64,000 nucleotides of DNA from Sporothrix humicola (Eukaryota > Ascomycota > Sordariomycetes > Ophiostomatales > Ophiostomataceae): NCBI GenBank assembly GCA_021396245.1, contig WNYE01000037.1, forward strand, positions 310,001-374,000, read 5' to 3'. Of this stretch, positions 20,877-31,351 are shown in pieces. The notes beneath the pieces are model-generated. The model saw only the letters and a list, made by a program, of their open reading frames with translations. It ran no database searches and was not told the DNA's origin. Numbering within the stretch: position 1 is the first letter of the stretch; each line of letters starts with the position of its first letter. Position numbers and translations under genes: made by a program.

Positions 20877-23800
20877 TCACCTCTCCAGCAAATCATCCCA
20901 GTCCCAGGGATCCTGTTCAGACCACGTTCCAGCCGCAGGAATGCCGCCAATGTTGGGGTGTTGTGGCTGTTGATGTTGTTGATGCTGGTTTTGATTTTGA
21001 TTTTGCTGCTGTTGCTGTCTTGCATTCTGGTGCTGCTGCTCCAGCTCCTTGACAGCGGACATGGACACGACCGAAACACTGCCGTCACCACCGGCCGCGA
21101 CAGAGGCTGCATCGGCTTCAAAGATGGATGGTGGAGCTTGCGCTGTGTGCGCATTCGTGTTTGTATTCGTGTTGGCGCCCGTGCCGACAGTCGTTGCTCC
21201 AGTCGACAAGTCTGGCGCCGAAGGGACAGTCGACGCCGTCTCGTCGATATGGAACGACGGATGATGTTGGTGTTGGTGCATGCTTTGCTGATGCTGATGG
21301 TGCATCCCTTGTTGAGCATACGCCTGGGACGCCATGACCGTTTCAAAAGACACCGACTGCGCCTGAGGCTGAGGCGTCTGCTGTGGCTGCGTCACGCCGG
21401 CCTTGCCCTTGATGGGCGGCGGCGACTCTGCGCCGTCGATGCGCCGCTGGAACATGCGCAGCGCGTGGTTTGTGCGGTCGTACGGGTAGACGGCCGGCAA
21501 AAACGTGCGCGTCATGTCTTTCAGTGTTCTACTCAAAGATTGCAGATGGGCCACGGCTTCAATGGCGCCGTCGATCGGCAGCGTCTCAATGTACCAGGTC
21601 AGCGCCTCCGACGCCATGGCGGCCCACTGCACGCCGGTGCACTGCAGCGTGCGGATGTCTTCCCTCCGCCGGAACGTCTCGAACAGTTTGGCAATGCAGA
21701 TGGACGCGTGGCCGAGCGTGGCCATGCTCGCGGCGGCGGCGTAGTCCGAAACGCCCGACGGGTTGTGGGAGTGGCCCTGGTGTCCATTCTGGCCCTGCCC
21801 ACTTCCCGGCGACGGCATGTTGGGCGACGGCAGCGGGTAGCCGCTGGGCGTCGTGTTGCGGTTGCGGTTGTGCGGCGAGGGGAACGCGCGGGTGCGGTGC
21901 AGGATGATTTTGGTAGCATTAAAATGGAGGTGCAGCACGAACAAGAAATGGTAGCAGTCGTGGCCGCTGACCGGGCCCTGGCGCACACGTTCCGACAAAC
22001 TGTTGAACCACTGGTTGAGGCGGGCGTCCAGGCTGGCCACATCGGGCATCTGGCTGTGCGCGTGGCGCTGGGCCGCGTGCTGGTGGTACGTGTGCGGGAG
22101 CCCGCCGCCGTCGTAGGGGGATTCGGCTGTCGACGACGAGGCTGCTGCTGCGGCGTTTTTCTCGGCAGCTTCAGCAGCCTCCGCAGCCACAACAGCCGCT
22201 GCAGCCGCCGCTGCTTGGGCTGCTGTTGGGCGGTTCTGGAACGGACTGCCCGCGCCATAGAGCTCGTCGGTGATCTCGCGCGCCAGCTCCATCAGGTCCA
22301 TGAGGTCGTCGTTGACTTCATCCTCGAAACTGGGTGGGGGTCTCAAGTCGTCGTCTTCTCCTCCTCCATGGCCGTGGCCGCTGCTGGCGCCGGAAGGAAT
22401 CGTGCCCGATGAGCTGCCGCCACCACCGGCAAACCGCCACGCCAGACGCGACAACTGGAGCGTGCGGTTCTTGATGGCGAGCGGTCTCCTGAGAAAGACA
22501 GCCCAGAACTGGTCGTGCACCGACGCCGCCCACACGAGCCAGTGGCGGATGGCTGTTTCTTCGGCCGTGAGTGCGCTGCTGCTGGAAGCCGACCCCAGGT
22601 CCAGTCCCATTTCAAAGATCAGCTTGGACGCCAGGCACGAGTACATGTAGCCCGTCATCTGGTTGTCGAGGCTGGTCTCGACTTCGCACAGGATCAGGAC
22701 GGTCTGGACGGTGGCGAGTGTCGGCCGGCCCACTTCCGTCTCGACAGCTCTGCGGGCCGCCGTCGCCAGCCGGTTCTCGCCGTCCGCTTTCAAAAACTTG
22801 TCCGTCACGTCCGGCCGTGTCGAGTACCGCAGACCGGCCGCCAGCATCGCCAGGAACAGCGCACTGCGGTGCTTGTGGCAGCAGTCTTTGCGGAGCACGG
22901 CGCTGCCGCGGATGGGGCTGTCGTAGACGCTGTCGTACAGCTCTTCGTGCTTGGGCTGGTTTCTTTCGGACGTGCCCCCGGTTTGGTGGAGAGTCATGAA
23001 ATCCTGCTGCGATACAAACTTCATCATCATCTGGTAGCGGTGGAAGAACAGCCCCAGCAGATAATCGACCAGCGGCGGCGACAAGTCTAGATCGTCGCAG
23101 CAGGCGGCGCGCGGCTTGAGCGTCGGGAACGGCGTTGCGGCCACGGCGGCGGCAAACGTGGCAGCCAAGGCAGCAGTGGAGGCTGCAGGCGCAGTAGGTT
23201 CCATCGACGCCCGGGGCATGGATATGCTATGACCGGTGGCGTGGCCGTGGTTGTGCCCACCGTGGATCGATTGTGTGTGAGTGTGGCTCGGCGCGTGGTG
23301 CGAATGGTGCGAGATGGACGGCGCATGATGAGATGGCGCATGCTGCGACGGCGCATGTTCGTGCCCTCCACCCAGAATTACACTGCTCGCGCTGTGGTCC
23401 ATCATGTGCGACGGAGGCACCGAGACAGACACGGACGGCGCGTACACCGTGTTTGGCATGTAAAAGTGGTGCGTCGTCGAAGGGGGCGGCATTGACTGCA
23501 GGGACGAGGGGGCCAAAGACTCGGCCGTTGTTGACGGTATTGCGTTGCCGCCTCCTACACCCCCATTGTTGGTCGTGCCCGCCGCCGACATGATCATGCT
23601 GTGCGCGTCCACGTCAATGTCGTTGGGCATCGCAAAGACAGACGGCGGTGCCACCGAAGCTCCGTCGTCCATCTCCATATGGTCCCACGGAGGAAACGAG
23701 AATGCGGCAGCCTGTTGTGCCTGTGCGTGCGGGTGTGTCCTCAGCAGTTCCTGGTTCGCAGCTCTTGCTTCTGCCAGCGCTTCTTCAAGCAACCTGACCC

Positions 23801-24086
23801 TCTTTGCGAGTGCCTCCGCCTGAGGTTTGTAGTGTCCACGATTGCGCTTGCCGTCCGACATTTCACACTCAATCCCCCGCTGCTGGCACTGCGTGCATGC
23901 ACGCTGGCCTGGGATCCCGTCGCATTTGCTGCGCTTGCTGCGGCAGTGGCTGCAGGCAACGACGGCACGGATTCGTTTTTTCGGGGGTTCTCCAGACTGT
24001 GATGGTTGTGTTTGATTTTGTTGTGAAGACGGGGGTTGTGCCTGCTGTGACGGCACTGCCGACGACGATTTGCTGTGTTCGGACAT
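20877..24086 (-). CDS. Zn(II)2Cys6 transcription factor with fungal-specific regulatory domain
   Basis: This protein of 1,069 residues has no intron. Cysteines at 45, 48, 55, 64, 67 and 74 form the C-X2-C-X6-C-X8-C-X2-C-X6-C zinc cluster, preceded by the basic stretch KKRIRAVVACSHC. A probable coiled-coil linker follows (about 90-115). A long low-complexity stretch contains histidine-rich HAPS repeats near residues 240-300. The fungal_trans (MHR) domain begins near 340, with FFHRYQMMMKFVSQQDF, and runs to about 560. The C-terminal third holds poly-Gln/Asn and a short acidic end (WDWDDLLER) that could be an activation motif. It binds DNA as a nuclear regulator; the target pathway is not evident. 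The divergent and antisense frames over this DNA are shadows. Confidence 0.92.
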   Translation of the reverse strand: MSEHSKSSSAVPSQQAQPPSSQQNQTQPSQSGEPPKKRIRAVVACSHCRSKRSKCDGIPGQRACTQCQQRGIECEMSDGKRNRGHYKPQAEALAKRVRLLEEALAEARAANQELLRTHPHAQAQQAAAFSFPPWDHMEMDDGASVAPPSVFAMPNDIDVDAHSMIMSAAGTTNNGGVGGGNAIPSTTAESLAPSSLQSMPPPSTTHHFYMPNTVYAPSVSVSVPPSHMMDHSASSVILGGGHEHAPSQHAPSHHAPSISHHSHHAPSHTHTQSIHGGHNHGHATGHSISMPRASMEPTAPAASTAALAATFAAAVAATPFPTLKPRAACCDDLDLSPPLVDYLLGLFFHRYQMMMKFVSQQDFMTLHQTGGTSERNQPKHEELYDSVYDSPIRGSAVLRKDCCHKHRSALFLAMLAAGLRYSTRPDVTDKFLKADGENRLATAARRAVETEVGRPTLATVQTVLILCEVETSLDNQMTGYMYSCLASKLIFEMGLDLGSASSSSALTAEETAIRHWLVWAASVHDQFWAVFLRRPLAIKNRTLQLSRLAWRFAGGGGSSSGTIPSGASSGHGHGGGEDDDLRPPPSFEDEVNDDLMDLMELAREITDELYGAGSPFQNRPTAAQAAAAAAAVVAAEAAEAAEKNAAAAASSSTAESPYDGGGLPHTYHQHAAQRHAHSQMPDVASLDARLNQWFNSLSERVRQGPVSGHDCYHFLFVLHLHFNATKIILHRTRAFPSPHNRNRNTTPSGYPLPSPNMPSPGSGQGQNGHQGHSHNPSGVSDYAAAASMATLGHASICIAKLFETFRRREDIRTLQCTGVQWAAMASEALTWYIETLPIDGAIEAVAHLQSLSRTLKDMTRTFLPAVYPYDRTNHALRMFQRRIDGAESPPPIKGKAGVTQPQQTPQPQAQSVSFETVMASQAYAQQGMHHQHQQSMHQHQHHPSFHIDETASTVPSAPDLSTGATTVGTGANTNTNTNAHTAQAPPSIFEADAASVAAGGDGSVSVVSMSAVKELEQQHQNARQQQQQNQNQNQHQQHQQPQHPNIGGIPAAGTWSEQDPWDWDDLLER

Positions 24087-26199
24087 GGTGACGGTGGGAG
24101 GTTTGTCGTTTATGTGCGTTGTTGACGCAGTTGACGCTTTGCGTCTCGTTTGTTTATGTTGTCTTGTCTCTCGTCAGCTCAACGGCACGCCGAGTCGAAT
24201 AATCAAAAGGAAAACAACTAAATTGTTCACAAATTCGACAAGATCACAAATCAGACTGAAGGTTGACGAGGAAATGTCACGATGAAGAGAAGACAAAACA
24301 GACAAACAGAGGAAACAAAAAGATGGGGGGCAGACAATGCGGAGAAAGTTGTGGAGACGGGGTCGCACCTTCATCTTCTTCTCAGTCGTCCCTCCGTATC
24401 AGCTCCGGACTTCTGCAGGCACTGACATATTCACCATCTTGGTAGGATCTGAATGGTCTCCAGACCACATTTAGTGCCAATCCATGAGCAAGAGCCTCTT
24501 TGACATCCCCGACCCCCGACTCATGGACATGGACTCATGGGGCTGGACTTGGCTCTGGTTTCTGGACTTAGGGGTTTACGACGGGGGAGGAGAGGTCTTT
24601 CGAATGCACTCTTTGTCTTTTTCAAGTTAACCCCATCATGGACCCCGTGCCCGTGGAGCACTTCCCCCATGGGCGGCCCTTGAAGTGCGCAAGTCGGCGG
24701 CGGTCTTGGCCATCCCGCGTCCTATGATACGTCGAGGATTGAGAGTTGAGGAGGAATTTGAGGAGCAATTGAGAAAGAAACCTTTGAAAAGCGTCCCCTC
24801 GGTCTTCATTCCCCTCTCCAATTTGTGTTGGACCTCCACGCCCGACTCCACTCTGCCCCGGTCTAGCGTCCCGCTAACAGGAAGTTAACAACCGAGCCGG
24901 GGCCATCACCAATAGTGCAGGTCCTGAAAGGAAAAAGGCGACAAAACGCCAGAACGCACTGGGGGATAATCGGGCTGGATGTGCGCCAGTGCATTTCGTG
25001 TTCAAAAACGAGAAACGTGCTGCGGGGTCGGACCAGGCGTTCAAGACGAGTAAGCTGTTTTTCTTGCGCACAGTTTCTGCATGACAAATGCAGTGAGTCG
25101 CTTTCAGGGGTGAAGAAAGACGCGAGCGTGACAACTTTGACAGTCAGAGTGAGTATGGTGATTTTGAGGTGCTGCCGGGATTAAGCTCATGTTTGTCACG
25201 TTTGGGCCCCACACCTCTTGCCGTAAAAGACGACCACAGAAAAGTTATTGCCGATCAAGGGGACAAACACGTGACGGGCCCATTTTCCTGACAAGGAAGG
25301 TAAGACAGGCCCAAAGATATCGTTGGAAGGTGCAGAGTCACCAGAAGGAAATCGCAAAAGTAATGAGAGGTGGCGGTTTGTTCTTCAAGGACAATCTTTT
25401 TGTCGGGATATTTTGCCTCCTATGTATTTTTCATGTTTGGCGTTCCAATGGCTCCTTTCTCGAAAACAAATTCTATCAGACTCACACAGGGACGTGCCGC
25501 AATTAAAGGCTTGGGCCGAGTGCGAATATGGAAGGCAGGATACTTTGGGCAGGCGCGACGCTTTGTTTACATTTATTATCCCGTTCACTGTTTTCATTTA
25601 TTTAACGAACAAACTTCCTCGACGAACCAAAACGTAGAATGTATGAGGCAATCCGATGGAAATGACAAAAAAATATGGCACCGTAATTCTGCCGTCGACT
25701 TTGCTCCCTCTCAACCGTCACATATATATTTGCTGCTGCTGTTGTATCATTAGTTTGTTGGGCGGCCAGTTACCAAAAATACACCACAAATGTCTGTTGG
25801 TTCTTTATTCACTTGTGACTCTTATCACACTTTTCACTTTCCAATGTGCAATGTGAGTTTGACGCCGTGAAAGGGGGCGAGCGGCGCAGAGCGGCACAGC
25901 AGATAATATCCAACTGTCGAAGATGGCGGTTGTCCCGTTGCCCGACTGGGTTTCATCACGCCATTATCCGTCCTTTTCATATTAATGAGAAGTCTGTAGC
26001 TCTGTGAAACCCCAAACGCCAGCCTGGATAATTACCACACTGGGAAATTGGGCACGGTGGTCTGTATATATCAGAGTAGTGGCCATCCTCGACCCGTTGC
26101 CCTTTGATTTTCCCTCGTCGTCCCGTCCGACATAATTTCCCCAAGTCACGCAAAATTCATTCAACTGCAAGATACCGGGCAAACATCAACTCAGTCAAT
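24087..26199. other. intergenic region, 2.1 kb
   Basis: This is the shared upstream region of the Zn2Cys6 regulator (leftward) and the PQ-loop-like membrane gene (rightward). A TATATA at 26065-26070 lies 130 bp before the rightward start and could be its TATA box. Several short open frames have no domain. I see no further gene. Confidence 0.55.
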
Positions 26200-27208
26200 A
26201 TGGACAAAGTAGAATTGTGTGAGCGTTACGAGATTACTTATCAGTCCCTACCACAAACGATCTTTGAAGGGTATGTGTAGGCTATCGTTTATGATGGATT
26301 TGCTTTAACATGTACTGACCAGAGCCTCCCAACCACATAGTCTCTTCTGCTTCTTCATCGTCGCTGCATATGTGCCTCAGTACGTTGCGATTGTTTCCAA
26401 GGGCACATTTGGCATCTCGTCACGATACATCCTGTACCATGCCCTCCTCTCCGTCTTCACGCTGTCGGTCCGCATTTGCTACCCAATCTACTACGATGAA
26501 TACAACTGTGTCCAAGGGGGCCCGTACACCGGATGGAAAGCGCTGTCATCGCTGCTGGGCATGATCCAGGCTGTCGTGCAGTTTTTGTGCGCCATTGTCC
26601 TGCTTGGACTCTACATTCATTACCGAAGTGATGGAAACGCGACTGAAGATGAGGATGAGAGGGCCGACGGTGCTGCCCTACTCCCCAAAGTCCCGTCCCT
26701 CGAAATGGGCCTCGTCATCGGCTTTGTCGGCTATTTTGTCCTGTTGGTTTCGACAACCTTTCTCGTCATGAACCAAAGCGAGATGTTTGATCGTAAACAA
26801 TTGCTCGGCCCGCTTGAGTTTGTCTACATCTTCCTCATGAACATCTGGGTATTCCCTATCATCATAGCGAACCTGGCCTTTATGGTCCTGCCGTTCATCT
26901 ACCAAGTCAAGACAACGCGGGCGCTGCACGATCACGGATCGCCGAGTCTTGTCTCGCTCGGTATGATGGCAGCGATGTTTATCGCTTTGGCAGCTATGCA
27001 GATGGTCCGTGGATGGCGATCGATTCTGTCACCATATCCTCTCTCGGACTTTTCATCCATTGCGTATTTCTTTAAGTGGTTCATATTCTACTACATTACA
27101 ATTTGCACATACGTGGCCTATCTAGCGGCAGGCGTTGGTATGCTAGTTTTGTTGCGTGTTTGTCTCGCGGAAAGGAGACGTGCTGAGCAGGCGAGGATCA
27201 TGATCTGA
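26200..27208 (+). CDS. PQ-loop-like multi-pass membrane protein, two exons
   Basis: Exon 1 is 26200-26270, followed by a 70-nt intron (26271-26340; donor GTATGT, branch ACTGACC, acceptor ATAG), and exon 2 is 26341-27208. The joined product is 312 residues. The first exon supplies MDKVELCERYEITYQ, and the join leads directly into the first membrane helix. That helix ends in YVPQYVAIVSKGTFGISSRYIL, which resembles a PQ-loop motif (P-Q, then a K-x-T/S-x-G-[IL]-S). About seven helices follow, with a charged loop DEDERADG in the middle and a basic C-terminus. PQ-loop proteins include lysosomal/vacuolar amino-acid exporters and sugar carriers. The substrate here is unknown, and only one clear PQ motif is seen. 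Confidence 0.78.
26271..26340 (+). other. intron of the PQ-loop-like gene
   Basis: 70 nt, donor GTATGT, branch candidate CTGAC, acceptor ATAG. Removing it keeps the frame open from the ATG at 26200. Confidence 0.85.
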
Positions 27209-27523
27209 ATGAGCTGGTGAAAATTATACACATGCCATGCAGGCACTTCTTCAGAAGAGGGCACATAATTTCAATATTTGAGAATAAGGCTCGGAAGATA
27301 TCACATTAGAATCACCTTGATCCAAACGGTAATAAATAACGAGAGTGTGCATTGACAGAGACTGTAGTCAGAGTGTTTTGTACTATCCAAAAGTGAGATT
27401 GGTCATTATATATTCAATATGATTATCAGCCTTACACCGTTCATTATTTAAAAAGGAAGAAAAAAGAAAGAAAAACACCCATCCACATTATTATCCAATT
27501 ACACTTTCAGGCGCCGCGTGCGC
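27209..27523. other. convergent 3' spacer
   Basis: This 315-bp spacer between two convergent stop codons is AT-rich, including AT runs near 27.40-27.48 kb. It is consistent with two 3' untranslated ends. I see no gene. Confidence 0.5.
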
Positions 27524-30500
27524 TTAAGCGGAGAAAGCGCTCGAGAACACGCCGACAACACCCATAAAGTTGCCATAGTTGGCCGTGGCCGTGGCGTCGG
27601 CAACATTGGTACCCAGGTAATCGACCATGTACTTGACGCCGGTGGTGACGAGACCGAAGATGGTAACCTTGGCGGAGTCCTGGATGCTGACGAGGGGCGT
27701 GGTCTGGCAGCCGTAGGGCTCGCAGGTGGTGGCGTCGTTGTTGATGAAGAAGGAGTAGTGGCCGGCGCCGTAGACCAGCGTGTTGGCGGTGGTACCGGTG
27801 TAAACAGCGCCCCAGCCGGACTGGGCGGCGGTGAGGTTGGGGTCGCCAAACGCAGCGTTCTTGGGGAAGGGCAGGAGTGCGCCCGGGTTGGGCTGGTAGT
27901 AGGCGGTCTCGGACTGGATGAGGCCCATGACAATGTTGTTGCCGTTGTGGACGTTGAACTGGTACTGGGTGTGGTGCTCGGCGGCGGCTCCATACAGCAG
28001 GAGGTTGGAGCCTTCGAGCAAAATACCGCGGCCGGCGTACACGGTAATCTGGGTGAGGGCGGCATCGTCGGCGTCGTGGTCGGCGACCCAGAACCAGTTG
28101 TTCTCGAGGTAGACGTACTGGACGCCCGAGGGAACGTAGAAGCTCATGAAGGCGGCAATGCAGTTGGTGTTGAGGTTGCTGCTGGTGACAGTCGTCGACT
28201 TCTGCATGGGACAGTCGGCCAGGGACAGGTCCGAGCCCTTGAAACCACCGACGCGCGTGTGGACGTCCCACATGGTGGTGAACTTGCCGCCGCCGGCACC
28301 CGACAGGTTCCACTGGATCAGGATGGCACCGGCCTGGGCGCCGCGGGTCGACACAATAAAATCGCTGAGCTCGACAGTGCCGACCTCGCCAATGGCGCCA
28401 CCGACCTGGACAACGGGCTTGGGGCTGTTCATGTTGGTAAAGGCGGCGCCGTAGGACATGATGACGGGGAAGGACTCGCCGGTGACGCGGGCGCCTGAGG
28501 GGACAACCAGCGTGCTGGAGACCAGGTAGACACCGTAGTCGATAAACAGCAGCTTGCCCGACGAGGCGGACAGCGTCAGGGCAGCCTGCAGGGCAGCGGT
28601 GTCGTCGGTCACGCCGTCACCCTTGGCGCCGAGCGTGCGGGCGCTGATGACATCGGACGCCTTGAGGCCCGAGTACGTCGGCTTGTCAAAGGTGTAAAAG
28701 TTGGAGCCGTTCAGCAGCGTCTTGGGGCGGCTGTAGCCGACGGTGCCCAGGTTGTTGACGGCGGTGGTGCCCTCGTAGCCGTGGCCGTAGCCGAGCAGGC
28801 CGATGGAGTGCTGGGCGCCCGACAGAACAACGGGTCCGGCAGCCTGCTTGATGGCGTTGGTGACGCCGTTGAAGTAGACGTTCTCGGCAATCATCTCTCC
28901 GGCAGCCGAGGGCGAGATGCCGGTGGCCTTGGCGAACAGGATGGCCGTCTCGACATTGTTAAAGGTCGAGTCAACGACAATGACAACGTCCGAAACAACG
29001 TTGGACGGGTAGCCGGCCGACAGGTCCAGGCCGACCTTGCAGTTGTTGACGGTCAGGCCCTGGTAGAACCACGACCAGTCCCAGACCTGGCGGACAGCGG
29101 TCTGGCAGCCGTTGAAGGTCAGGCCGCGCATGGTGTACTGCTGGTTGCCAAAGTTGAGGCCGTAAAGACCGCCGTTGAAGGTCAGGTCCGACAGGAAACC
29201 ACCCGAGCCCTCTTCGGACCAGATGCCCTGCTGCTGCGTGTTGCTGGCCGTCGACATTTCAAAGACAATGTTCTGGATCGACGTGGCCTGGCCCGTCGAC
29301 CAGTGGATACCGGCGAGCGGCATGTCGGCCGGGCCGTCGGTCATGTCGATGATAAAGTTGCGGATCTGGCGCCAGAAGATGTTGACGGCCGTCCACTGCT
29401 CGTTGGGGTTGCCGTCAATGACTGCGTAGGGGGTCTCGCCAATGGACTTCCAGTCGGGCGAGACCTTGATCGTGGGCGGGCAGTCGGGGTTGCCGACGAG
29501 CTGCGTGAAGTAGTAGTCCGTGATGGGGTACGACACCAGGTAGGTACCGGCCGGGAAGTAGACCAGGGCAGGCTGGGTGGTGGTCGACTGGCAGCCGGTG
29601 CCCGGGCCGCAACGGCCGCTGTCAGTGGCCTTGGACGTGGCGGCAATGGCATTGTTGATGGCCTCGGTATCGTCGGTCACACCGTCACCGACAGCGCCAA
29701 AGTCCTTGACATTGCGGAAGACGGCGTAGTCGGAGCCGGCATAGGGAGCGACGCCCTGGTGCTTGATGTTCTCGAGGTAGAACGTGGAGCAGGTCGACGA
29801 CGGAGAGGCGGAGGAGGAGACCGACGAAGAGACGGACGACGAAGAAGAAGCAGACGAGGACGAGGCCGAGGACGACAGCGAAGCCGAAGAGGAAACAGAC
29901 GACGAGGCCGACGAGGAGGCAGAGGAAGAGACAGAGCTCGAGGCAGACGACGACACAACGCTGGACGAAGCCGAGCTGGAGACGGCAGATGAAGAAGCCG
30001 AGGACGAGGCCGAGGCGGAGGCCGAAGAAGAGCCCGAGACGGAGGCAGAGCTGCTGCCAGAGACCGAGGAAGAGGCAGAAGCAGAGCCAGAGATGGACGA
30101 GGAGCCAGAGGCGGAAGCGGAAGCAGAAGCGCTGGCCGAACCGGAAGAGGCCGAAGCCGAAGCCGATCCAGAAGAAGCAGACGAGCCAGATGCGCTCACA
30201 GAAGAGGCAGAGGCAGAGCCACTGGAGGCAGATGCAGAACCGCTAGATGCCGAAGCGCTGGCGATGCTCGACGAGCCAGAAGCACCGACCGAAGCACTCT
30301 CAGAAGCGGAGGCCGAGGCGGAGGCAGACGCGGAGCCCGAAGCAGAGCCGGACGAGGCAACAGAGCTCGAGCCAGCAGAGGCCGAAGCAGAAGCAGAAGC
30401 AGACTCGCTAGCCGAGGCAGAAGCTGAGCCAGAGACAGAGCTGGAGCCTGCACCAACGCTGGACGCAGCGCTGGAAGCAGCCGATGAGCCAGAGACGGCA

Positions 30501-31351
30501 GAGCTGGAGGCAGCCGACTCGGAAGCGGAAGCGGAAGCCGAAGCGGAAGCACTTCCAGAAGCAGGAGCGCTGCTGGAACCAGCAGAGGCGCTGGCGGAAG
30601 CGCTGGCGGAGGCACTGGCCGAGCCCGAGGCGGACTGGGAGGCAGGGCCAGAGGAGGAAGCAGGGCCGGACGAGGCAGACTCGGAGACAGAGGCAGAGGC
30701 AGAGCCGGAAACAGACGAAGAACCAGCAGAGACGGAAGCGCTGCCAGAAGCAGAAGCAGAGGCGCTACCAGAGCCAGAGGCGGGAGCAGAGGAGGAGCCA
30801 GCCGAAGCAGACGAGGCAACGGAGCTGGAGGCGGGGCCAACCGAGGCAGAGCCCGAAGCGGAGCCCGAAGCAGAGCCAGAGGCAGGACCCGAAGAAGAGG
30901 CCGGGCCAGAAGAAGCGGACGAGCTCACGCCGACAGAGCTGCTGGACGGGACGGCGACGCCAGACGAGCCGGACGAAACGACGGACGACGGGGCGGCAGA
31001 GGCCGAAGCCGAGCCAGAAACGGAGGCTGAAGCGGAGGCGGATTCCGAGCCAGAGGGCGAGACGACGACCGAAGAAGGCGACGAAGGCGAGGAAGACGAG
31101 CCACCATTGCCACCGCTGCCGCCGTTACCGCCACCACCACCGTTGTGGGCCGACGACGAGGCAATGGCCGTCGAGCTGGGCGCCTCCGACTCGGTCTCGA
31201 GGTCGGAGCAGTGGAGTGTGAGCTGCGGCGTCGGGCAGGTCGTGATGATGCTGGTGACCCAGACGACGACAGGGCCTTTGCTGCTGGCGCTTTCTGCGAC
31301 GACCGACGAGGCAGTCGCGAGCAGCGCGAGCGCTGCCGAAGAGTAGCGCAT
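27524..31351 (-). CDS. Secreted GH55 exo-beta-1,3-glucanase with long Ser/Ala stalk
   Basis: This 1,275-residue single exon was started at ATG 31351. It directly precedes a signal peptide (MRYSSAALALLATASSVVAES), and upstream in-frame codons read as leader. Residues about 22-75 carry two cysteines (TTCPTPQLTLHC) and a Gly-rich turn. Residues about 75-518 are almost purely Ser, Ala, Gly, Val and Pro, a mucin-like, probably O-mannosylated stalk. The catalytic region (about 520-1275) has two pectate-lyase-like beta-helix halves, each beginning with a G-A-x-GDGVTDDT motif (about residues 549 and 907), the signature of fungal GH55. These enzymes release glucose from beta-1,3-glucan in walls. No GPI signal is seen at the C-terminus. 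The 520-codon Glu-rich frame opposite the stalk is its antisense. Confidence 0.92.
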   Translation of the reverse strand: MRYSSAALALLATASSVVAESASSKGPVVVWVTSIITTCPTPQLTLHCSDLETESEAPSSTAIASSSAHNGGGGGNGGSGGNGGSSSSPSSPSSVVVSPSGSESASASASVSGSASASAAPSSVVSSGSSGVAVPSSSSVGVSSSASSGPASSSGPASGSASGSASGSASVGPASSSVASSASAGSSSAPASGSGSASASASGSASVSAGSSSVSGSASASVSESASSGPASSSGPASQSASGSASASASASASASAGSSSAPASGSASASASASASESAASSSAVSGSSAASSAASSVGAGSSSVSGSASASASESASASASASAGSSSVASSGSASGSASASASASASESASVGASGSSSIASASASSGSASASSGSASASSVSASGSSASSGSASASASSGSASASASASASGSSSISGSASASSSVSGSSSASVSGSSSASASASSSASSSAVSSSASSSVVSSSASSSVSSSASSSASSSVSSSASLSSSASSSSASSSSSVSSSVSSSASPSSTCSTFYLENIKHQGVAPYAGSDYAVFRNVKDFGAVGDGVTDDTEAINNAIAATSKATDSGRCGPGTGCQSTTTQPALVYFPAGTYLVSYPITDYYFTQLVGNPDCPPTIKVSPDWKSIGETPYAVIDGNPNEQWTAVNIFWRQIRNFIIDMTDGPADMPLAGIHWSTGQATSIQNIVFEMSTASNTQQQGIWSEEGSGGFLSDLTFNGGLYGLNFGNQQYTMRGLTFNGCQTAVRQVWDWSWFYQGLTVNNCKVGLDLSAGYPSNVVSDVVIVVDSTFNNVETAILFAKATGISPSAAGEMIAENVYFNGVTNAIKQAAGPVVLSGAQHSIGLLGYGHGYEGTTAVNNLGTVGYSRPKTLLNGSNFYTFDKPTYSGLKASDVISARTLGAKGDGVTDDTAALQAALTLSASSGKLLFIDYGVYLVSSTLVVPSGARVTGESFPVIMSYGAAFTNMNSPKPVVQVGGAIGEVGTVELSDFIVSTRGAQAGAILIQWNLSGAGGGKFTTMWDVHTRVGGFKGSDLSLADCPMQKSTTVTSSNLNTNCIAAFMSFYVPSGVQYVYLENNWFWVADHDADDAALTQITVYAGRGILLEGSNLLLYGAAAEHHTQYQFNVHNGNNIVMGLIQSETAYYQPNPGALLPFPKNAAFGDPNLTAAQSGWGAVYTGTTANTLVYGAGHYSFFINNDATTCEPYGCQTTPLVSIQDSAKVTIFGLVTTGVKYMVDYLGTNVADATATANYGNFMGVVGVFSSAFSA

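Noticed and set aside
20793..22412. 539-codon plus-strand frame
   Set aside because: Antisense of the Zn2Cys6 regulator, with no recognisable domain.
27518..28498. 326-codon plus-strand frame, Gly/Val/Asp-rich
   Set aside because: Antisense of the GH55 catalytic domain.
29784..31346. 520-codon plus-strand frame, almost all Glu, Ala and Asp
   Set aside because: It is the antisense of the Ser/Ala stalk of the GH55 gene. Its composition is explained by the codons of the real gene.
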